5,649 bases of DNA from Methanoculleus sp. (GTDB lineage: Archaea > Halobacteriota > Methanomicrobia > Methanomicrobiales > Methanoculleaceae): contig JAQVVW010000116.1 in the NCBI GenBank assembly GCA_028698765.1, forward strand, positions 1 through 5,649, in the 5' to 3' direction. Numbering within the stretch: position 1 is the stretch's first letter; each line of letters begins with the position of its first letter. The notes beneath the pieces are model-generated. The model was not told where the DNA came from. It saw only the letters and a program-made list of their open reading frames with translations, and did no database searches. A program made the translations under genes and the position numbers. Of this stretch, positions 1-3,345 are shown piece after piece.

Positions 1-99
1 ACCTTCACCCGGACGACCGTCCGGATCTCGTCCTACCAGGACGACGCCATCCGGAACGCGGTCGAGGCCTGGGCCGACACCGTTGGGACGCTGGAGTGA
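1..99 (+). CDS. C-terminal end of an unidentified protein (5' end outside window)
   Basis: An open frame enters from the left edge and ends at TGA 97-99, giving 32 residues that finish in ADTVGTLE. Thirty-one of the 32 codons end in G or C, the same bias as the confirmed genes here, which is the main reason to accept it over the opposite strand. The tail contains TVRISSYQDDAIRNAVEAW, probably a beta strand followed by an amphipathic helix. C-termini of fold-type I PLP enzymes can look like this, but the resemblance is too weak to name a family. The gene faces the phosphate permease tail-to-tail across about 170 bases that contain hairpins. Confidence 0.55.
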   Translation, partial: TFTRTTVRISSYQDDAIRNAVEAWADTVGTLE

Positions 100-117
100 A
101 GAGGGGGAAACCCCTCT
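100..117 (+). terminator. GNRA-loop hairpin just after the stop codon
   Basis: GAGGGG (101-106) pairs with CCCCTC (111-116) around a GAAA tetraloop, and A100-T117 adds a seventh pair. It begins directly after the TGA of the preceding gene. There is no long T tract after it, so termination is inferred from position and stability only. It could instead protect the 3' end of the mRNA. Confidence 0.4.
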
Positions 118-176
118 CTCCAGAGGCTGAGGAAGACAGAGAGGCTATTCTCCCCGATTGATAACCGCTCATTGAA

Positions 177-196
177 CGCATCATTCGCATGATGTG
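177..196. other. 8-bp hairpin in the convergent intergenic region
   Basis: Positions 177-184 pair with 189-196 across a four-base loop (TCGC). The core CATCAT/ATGATG is perfect, then comes one G-T wobble, then a closing C-G pair. It lies between two convergent genes, so a role in ending transcription from either side is plausible but unproven. Confidence 0.3.
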
Positions 197-229
197 CTCT
201 CCTATGACAATTGGGGCAAAGGGAAGTAC

Positions 230-258
230 CGGTTCGTCCCCACGGGTATGGGGAACGC
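230..258 (-). repeat. Solitary type I-E CRISPR-like repeat
   Basis: This 29-base stretch starts CGGTTCGTCCCCA and ends TGGGGAACGC. It has the length, the conserved ends (CGGTT, GGGGAAC) and the central CCCC...GGGG dyad (238-242 with 249-253) of type I-E repeats. Reading it on the minus strand gives the usual repeat orientation. Its translations contain peptides such as VPHTRGDEP and SPRVWGT, which are typical of spurious ORFs called over such repeats. No second copy is seen one repeat-plus-spacer (about 61 bases) away on either side; the right side is already permease coding sequence. It is therefore an orphan copy, a remnant, or a chance or recruited hairpin. It ends 11 bases from the permease stop codon and could act as its terminator. 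Confidence 0.5.
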
Positions 259-269
259 GGGCACCCCCC

Positions 270-1454
270 TCAAACAATCCCGCCGAACACCGCCTGCCCG
301 ACGAGGAGACAGATCCCCGCCACGACCGCCGCCGCCGGGATGGTCAGGACCCAGGCGATCAGGATCTCGCGGACCACGCCCCACTTGACCGCCGAGTAGC
401 CGCGTGTCGCGCCGACACCCATGATCGCCCCGGTCGTCGCGTGGGTCGTCGAGACCGGGACACCGAAGACGTTCATCAGCGAGAGGACGCCCCCGGCGGA
501 GGTCGATGCCGCAAACCCCTGGTAAGGCCGGATCCGCGTGATCTTGTTCGCCATCTTGTCGATGACCCGCCATCCCCCGAGGAGCGTCCCGACCGAGATC
601 GCAAGTGAAGAGGCCAGTATCACCCAGAGCGGGACAGCAAACTCGGAGATCAGCCCGCCGGCAAGAAGCATGGCGGTGATGATGCCCATCGCGTTCTGGG
701 CGTCGTTGCCGCCGTGGCCGATCGCCTGCAGCGACCCCGAGAAGATCTGGAGGTTCCGAAAGAGGCTGGTCAGGCGCCGCGGAGCATAGTTGCGGAAGAC
801 GTGGACGACGGCGATGCCGAATATGAACGCGGCAACGAACCCGAGCGTCGGGGAGATGACGATGAAGATGATGATCGCAAGGATGCCGCTGACCTTCAGG
901 AATCCTGTTGCGATAGCTATCGGGATCGCCAGCGTCACCCCGATGAGTCCTCCGACAAGGAGGTTCCACGGCTTGAACTCCCCCTTCCGGTATTCAAACA
1001 CTCCCGTGACGATTGCACCGAGGGTGATGCCGCCAAGCCCATAGAAGGCGGTCTGCTGGATCATTGAAAGCGATGGCCAGACGATCGCTCCTGTTCCGGC
1101 ACCTGCAATGCCGGCACCAAGAAGCCCTCCAATCAAAGCATGGCTACTTGATACCGGGATCCCGAGAAGAGAGGTCGTAAGAACCCAGAGCACCCCACCG
1201 ACCAGGGCCACCAGGATCAGCGTCGGCGTAAGGAAGGAGGGGTCGACGATCCCTCTCCCGATGGTTGCCGCAATCGCCGTGGTGAAGAGAAGGGGGCCGA
1301 GGAGGTTGAAGACCCCTGCGAGGAGCACCGCCTGCAGGGGGGTTAAGGCCTTCGTTGCGATGATGGTGGCGATCGAGTTTGCGGCATCGTTCAAGCCGTT
1401 TGCAAAATTAAAGAGGAGGGCCAGAAGAATGCCGAGGATGACGATCGGGTCCAT
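270..1454 (-). CDS. pit: PiT-family inorganic phosphate permease
   Basis: This is a 394-residue polytopic membrane protein that should import phosphate, probably as a metal-phosphate complex driven by a cation gradient (family knowledge). Nearly the whole chain is hydrophobic helices. The family's internal duplication is visible: NGLNDAANSIAT (19-30) matches GGNDAQNAMGII (248-259), and GIPVSSSHALIGG (98-110) matches GVPVSTTHATTGA (331-343). The paired ND..N motifs are the PiT signature and likely line the substrate site. The more polar stretch around residues 220-235 is a likely cytoplasmic loop between the halves. The ATG at 1452-1454 lies five bases after the DUF47 stop and has no clear Shine-Dalgarno site, so translation is probably coupled. 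Length is normal for archaeal members. The substrate could in principle be sulfate in some homologues, but the DUF47 partner favours phosphate. Confidence 0.95.
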   Translation of the reverse strand: MDPIVILGILLALLFNFANGLNDAANSIATIIATKALTPLQAVLLAGVFNLLGPLLFTTAIAATIGRGIVDPSFLTPTLILVALVGGVLWVLTTSLLGIPVSSSHALIGGLLGAGIAGAGTGAIVWPSLSMIQQTAFYGLGGITLGAIVTGVFEYRKGEFKPWNLLVGGLIGVTLAIPIAIATGFLKVSGILAIIIFIVISPTLGFVAAFIFGIAVVHVFRNYAPRRLTSLFRNLQIFSGSLQAIGHGGNDAQNAMGIITAMLLAGGLISEFAVPLWVILASSLAISVGTLLGGWRVIDKMANKITRIRPYQGFAASTSAGGVLSLMNVFGVPVSTTHATTGAIMGVGATRGYSAVKWGVVREILIAWVLTIPAAAVVAGICLLVGQAVFGGIV

Positions 1455-1459
1455 AGCGC

Positions 1460-2089
1460 TCAGGAATGTCTGATGGCTATGTCGCTCAAGACGTTGGCGA
1501 CGTCTTCACACTTATCGGTCGCCATCTCCAGGTTCTCGTAGATGTCCTTGAGTTTGATAATGGTGATCGCATCCTTCGTCTTGAAGATGTCCATGATGGC
1601 ATGGCCGAGGACGTTGTCTGCGATGTTCTCCAGGCGGTTCACCTCGATGCACCGCTCTTCGATCAGGCCCGGGTCTTTGATCGACCGTATGCCGGTGACG
1701 GCCTTCTCGATCTCGATGACGCTGAGCTGGATCAGCTTTGCCAGCTGGATCATCGAGTCGTCGGTCTCGGTGATGCCGTAACTGTACATCTGCTGTGCGG
1801 TGCCGTCGATGTAGTCGAGGATATCGTCCAGCGCTGAGGCGAGACGGGAGATCTCTTCGGGCTCAAGCGGCGTGATGAACGTCCGGTTCAGCTGCTCGTA
1901 GATCTGGTGCGTGATGTCGTCTCCCTGGTGCTCGAGTTCCTTCACCTGACGGCACTTCTCTTTCACGTCCTCGAAGTTTTCGATGAAGTCGACGAGAAGA
2001 TCGGCCGCAACGACGACTGTCCGGGCCATCTCGTCAAAGAGGTCGAAAAATGCCTTGTCCTGAGGGATTACCCACTCCTTAATGCCCAC
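1460..2089 (-). CDS. DUF47 / PhoU-like phosphate transport regulator
   Basis: This 209-residue all-helical protein is of the DUF47 (TIGR00153, PhoU-like) family, which is habitually encoded beside PiT permeases and is thought to control them. It opens with MGIKEWVIPQDKAFFDLFDE, typical of the family. The conserved segment RTFITPLEPEEI (69-80) is present. Two ExxxD motifs, EHQGD (53-57) and ENIAD (154-158), resemble the metal-binding repeats of PhoU three-helix bundles. The open frame runs hundreds of codons further upstream, but that extension is low-complexity and unlike the family. GTG at 2087-2089 is chosen because family similarity begins there and because a TATA box lies about 36 bases before it, which predicts a very short leader. 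No signal peptide or membrane segment is seen, so it is cytoplasmic and probably contacts the permease. It is the first gene of the operon. Confidence 0.9.
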   Translation of the reverse strand: MGIKEWVIPQDKAFFDLFDEMARTVVVAADLLVDFIENFEDVKEKCRQVKELEHQGDDITHQIYEQLNRTFITPLEPEEISRLASALDDILDYIDGTAQQMYSYGITETDDSMIQLAKLIQLSVIEIEKAVTGIRSIKDPGLIEERCIEVNRLENIADNVLGHAIMDIFKTKDAITIIKLKDIYENLEMATDKCEDVANVLSDIAIRHS

Positions 2090-2113
2090 GATGATCGCTA
2101 TAAGTTTCTCCCA

Positions 2114-2149
2114 CCCGGGGCTATATACCGATCGGTCATGCTGCCCGGG
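2114..2149. promoter_or_regulatory. Candidate operator at the DUF47-pit promoter
   Basis: A perfect 10-bp palindrome, ACCGATCGGT (2127-2136), abuts the upstream edge of the TATA box, where factor B (TFB) recognition occurs. Two CCCGGG hexamers, 2114-2119 and 2144-2149, lie exactly symmetrically, each centred 15 bp from the palindrome centre. A bound regulator would compete with TBP/TFB. Phosphate control would suit the operon, but the regulator is unknown. Confidence 0.4.
2121..2129 (-). promoter_or_regulatory. TATA box of the DUF47-pit operon
   Basis: On the minus strand this reads GGTATATAG, centred about 36 bases before the chosen GTG. Archaeal spacing (about 25-27 bases to the transcription start) would put the start near 2098 and leave a leader of roughly ten bases. 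This supports the GTG over any upstream extension. Confidence 0.65.
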
Positions 2150-2233
2150 AAGGGCGGGGGAGGTGGAGAAATGGGGATAGAAGAAGTGCAAGGCCGCCGG
2201 GTGAGCGCATAGACCGGTTGTCGGGAGCGGCCT

Positions 2234-2278
2234 GCCCGGCGTTATGCCGGACGAACGGTGCAGGGGCCCTCCCGCCCC
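2234..2278 (-). terminator. Two small GC hairpins after the 102-residue gene
   Basis: GGGGC (2263-2267) pairs with GCCCC (2274-2278), six bases beyond the stop codon of the minus-strand gene. CCGGC (2236-2240) pairs with GCCGG (2246-2250) around a GTTAT loop. Neither is followed by a strong T tract on the minus strand, so this is a weak terminator call. The rest of the 194-base spacer (2090-2283) holds the downstream operon promoter and nothing else recognised. Confidence 0.3.
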
Positions 2279-2283
2279 GCGCC

Positions 2284-2592
2284 TCACTCCGAGACCTTCA
2301 CGAGGTTGTTGCGGATGAACTCGATGTCCGCGTCCCTGGCTGCGATCTCGAAGAGCATCGTCCCGTAACCGGGGCAGGGCTTCGTAAACGGCAGCAGAAC
2401 CTTCTTCTTCCGGAGCTGGAGGCCGACGAGCATGGGCTCTTTTAAGAGCATCCGGATGTCCTTGAAGACGAACTCCGGGGTCATCTCGTAGTATTCTTTG
2501 CTGTGCTTTCGCACATAGTCGTTCACCTGATCGGGTGTCACGTCCTTGAGGAGCACCACTCCACCCAGGTTGTTTACGCAGCGCGACGCCAT
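2284..2592 (-). CDS. Small conserved-looking protein of unknown function
   Basis: This 102-residue soluble protein matches no family I recognise. It has no signal peptide or membrane segment. The first half is mixed, with a probable helix at about 20-35 (PDQVNDYVRKHSKEYY). The centre is basic (LRKKK, 60-64) and is followed by PFTKPCPGYGTMLFEI (68-83), which looks like a beta hairpin with a Pro-Cys-Pro-Gly turn. It ends with a helix around ADIEFIRNNL. There are only two cysteines, 5 and 73, so no obvious metal cluster. The ATG at 2590-2592 fits a TATA-like element about 27 bases upstream and a leaderless message. It has its own promoter and is separated by 194 bases from the phosphate operon on the same strand. 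Its coding reality rests on the fold-like sequence, start context and G/C-rich third positions. Confidence 0.75.
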   Translation of the reverse strand: MASRCVNNLGGVVLLKDVTPDQVNDYVRKHSKEYYEMTPEFVFKDIRMLLKEPMLVGLQLRKKKVLLPFTKPCPGYGTMLFEIAARDADIEFIRNNLVKVSE

Positions 2593-2601
2593 CTATAAAC
2601 A

Positions 2602-2624
2602 ATTCGCATTTAGGCGAATAAACT
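2602..2624 (-). promoter_or_regulatory. Promoter with dyad for the 102-residue gene
   Basis: On the minus strand AAGTTTATT (around 2617-2625) is TATA-like and sits about 27 bases before the ATG, as for a leaderless message. A 6-bp inverted repeat, ATTCGC (2602-2607) and GCGAAT (2614-2619), overlaps its downstream edge and extends toward the start site. That is where a repressor would block initiation. This local stretch is much richer in A/T than its surroundings. Confidence 0.4.
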
Positions 2625-2672
2625 TTGCGTAACCTCCCGGCCCGCCGCACCAGGGCGTTGCGCCGTGTTGCT

Positions 2673-2735
2673 CCCGGTATCGGCCGCCCTGTTGCCGGTG
2701 GGGAAAGGTTATCTCCTGCCGGGCCGATACTCGGG
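2673..2735. repeat. Long-armed inverted repeat before the surface-protein gene
   Basis: GTATCGGCC (2677-2685) is perfectly complementary to GGCCGATAC (2722-2730). CCCG (2673-2676) continues the pairing with CGGG (2732-2735) after a single bulged T at 2731. The 36-base spacer contains the candidate TATA element, and the right arm ends one base before the ATG. It could be two half-sites for a DNA-binding protein, or an RNA stem if transcription starts further upstream. Confidence 0.45.
2704..2714 (+). promoter_or_regulatory. Candidate TATA element of the surface-protein gene
   Basis: AAAGGTTATCT is the only A/T-rich stretch in this GC-rich spacer. It is centred about 27 bases before the ATG at 2737, the distance expected for leaderless transcription. 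The match to a TATA box is only partial. Confidence 0.35.
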
Positions 2736-2736
2736 T

Positions 2737-3276
2737 ATGAAGCCATATGGAATGCCGGCCCGCCTCTTCCTCCTGGTGGCTTTCTCTGCCCTCCTCATCA
2801 TGCCCTGCTCCGTCTCGGGCGCGACGCCCCCGCCGCTCCCTTCTCTTGCGCTCTCGATATCGAACGACACCCTCTCCGGGGACGAAGACCTTGTTATCTC
2901 CGCCGCCTGGAGCCGGGACGCGAGTTTCTACCGTCCCCCGCGAAGCATCGACGTACTGATCTACAGCGCCTCTTCCAGATCGCTCGTTGCAGGCTACACG
3001 ATCCTCGAAGACGATCGTGTGGCCGCCGACGATACCACCCGGTATTTCCGCGGGACGGTGCCCTCCTCGGAGTTGCCGGAGGGGAAACTCCTGCTCGTCG
3101 CCACCGACCCGGTCTCCGGCGCCGAAGCCCGCACTCTGATCGACGTCGCCGAACCGGGTCCGGATTACCCCGGCGCTCAGGCGAAGCGGTATGCCGAGAC
3201 CGCTTTCTTCGCGGTTGCGGCGGTCCTGCTGGCCGTCCTCGTTGCCGGTCTCGGCCTGCTCTTGCGGCGGCCGTGA
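2737..3276 (+). CDS. Secreted/surface protein with signal peptide and C-terminal membrane anchor
   Basis: A 179-residue protein. Residues 1-29 form a signal peptide: Lys2 and Arg9, then the hydrophobic core LFLLVAFSALLIM, with likely cleavage near VSGA. Residues 35-140 are rich in alternating hydrophobic residues and short turns (LALSISNDTLSGDEDLVISA, SIDVLIYS, EGKLLLVATDP) and probably form an Ig-like or similar beta-sandwich outside the cell. A helix at about 153-176 (AETAFFAVAAVLLAVLVAGL) followed by RRP anchors it in the membrane with a tiny cytoplasmic tail. ATG 2737 is preferred over a GTG at 2665 because the signal peptide and promoter spacing fit; ATG 2752 is a second possibility. No enzyme motif is seen. 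Cys24 is preceded by proline, so it is not a convincing lipobox. The function is unknown; ligand binding or an envelope role is a guess. Confidence 0.8.
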   Translation: MKPYGMPARLFLLVAFSALLIMPCSVSGATPPPLPSLALSISNDTLSGDEDLVISAAWSRDASFYRPPRSIDVLIYSASSRSLVAGYTILEDDRVAADDTTRYFRGTVPSSELPEGKLLLVATDPVSGAEARTLIDVAEPGPDYPGAQAKRYAETAFFAVAAVLLAVLVAGLGLLLRRP

Positions 3277-3310
3277 GGGGGGACGCTCCACCCCGGCGCC
3301 CCCACCGGTT

Positions 3311-3319
3311 CCCTTAATG
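3311..3319 (+). promoter_or_regulatory. Weak TATA-like element before the sulfur-transfer fusion gene
   Basis: CCCTTAATG contains the only TATA-like core (TTAAT) in the 69-base spacer, centred about 30 bases before the GTG at 3346. No Shine-Dalgarno site precedes that GTG, so a leaderless message is likely. The rest of the spacer (3277-3310) is G/C-rich with no convincing terminator. Confidence 0.25.
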
Positions 3320-3345
3320 TCTGCAGAAAACCAACTGTTCTTTAC

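Noticed and set aside
169..197. A second CRISPR repeat one unit to the left of 230-258
   Set aside because: Position-by-position comparison gives only scattered matches, so there is no evidence for an array in the window.
5..277. Short proteins read across the repeat, containing VPHTRGDEP or SPRVWGT
   Set aside because: These peptides are translations of a CRISPR-type repeat rather than genes, and the left part is antisense to a strongly G/C3-biased coding tail.
202..969. Open frames on both strands overlapping the permease gene
   Set aside because: The permease has conserved duplicated PiT motifs across this stretch. The alternatives are arginine-rich shadows.
2665..2736. GTG at 2665 as the start of the surface protein
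   Set aside because: It would place 24 residues ahead of a clean signal peptide and start upstream of the candidate TATA element.
2090..2746. Upstream extension of the DUF47 reading frame to 428 residues
   Set aside because: The extension is arginine- and proline-rich, unlike the family, covers another gene in a different frame, and lies upstream of the operon TATA box.
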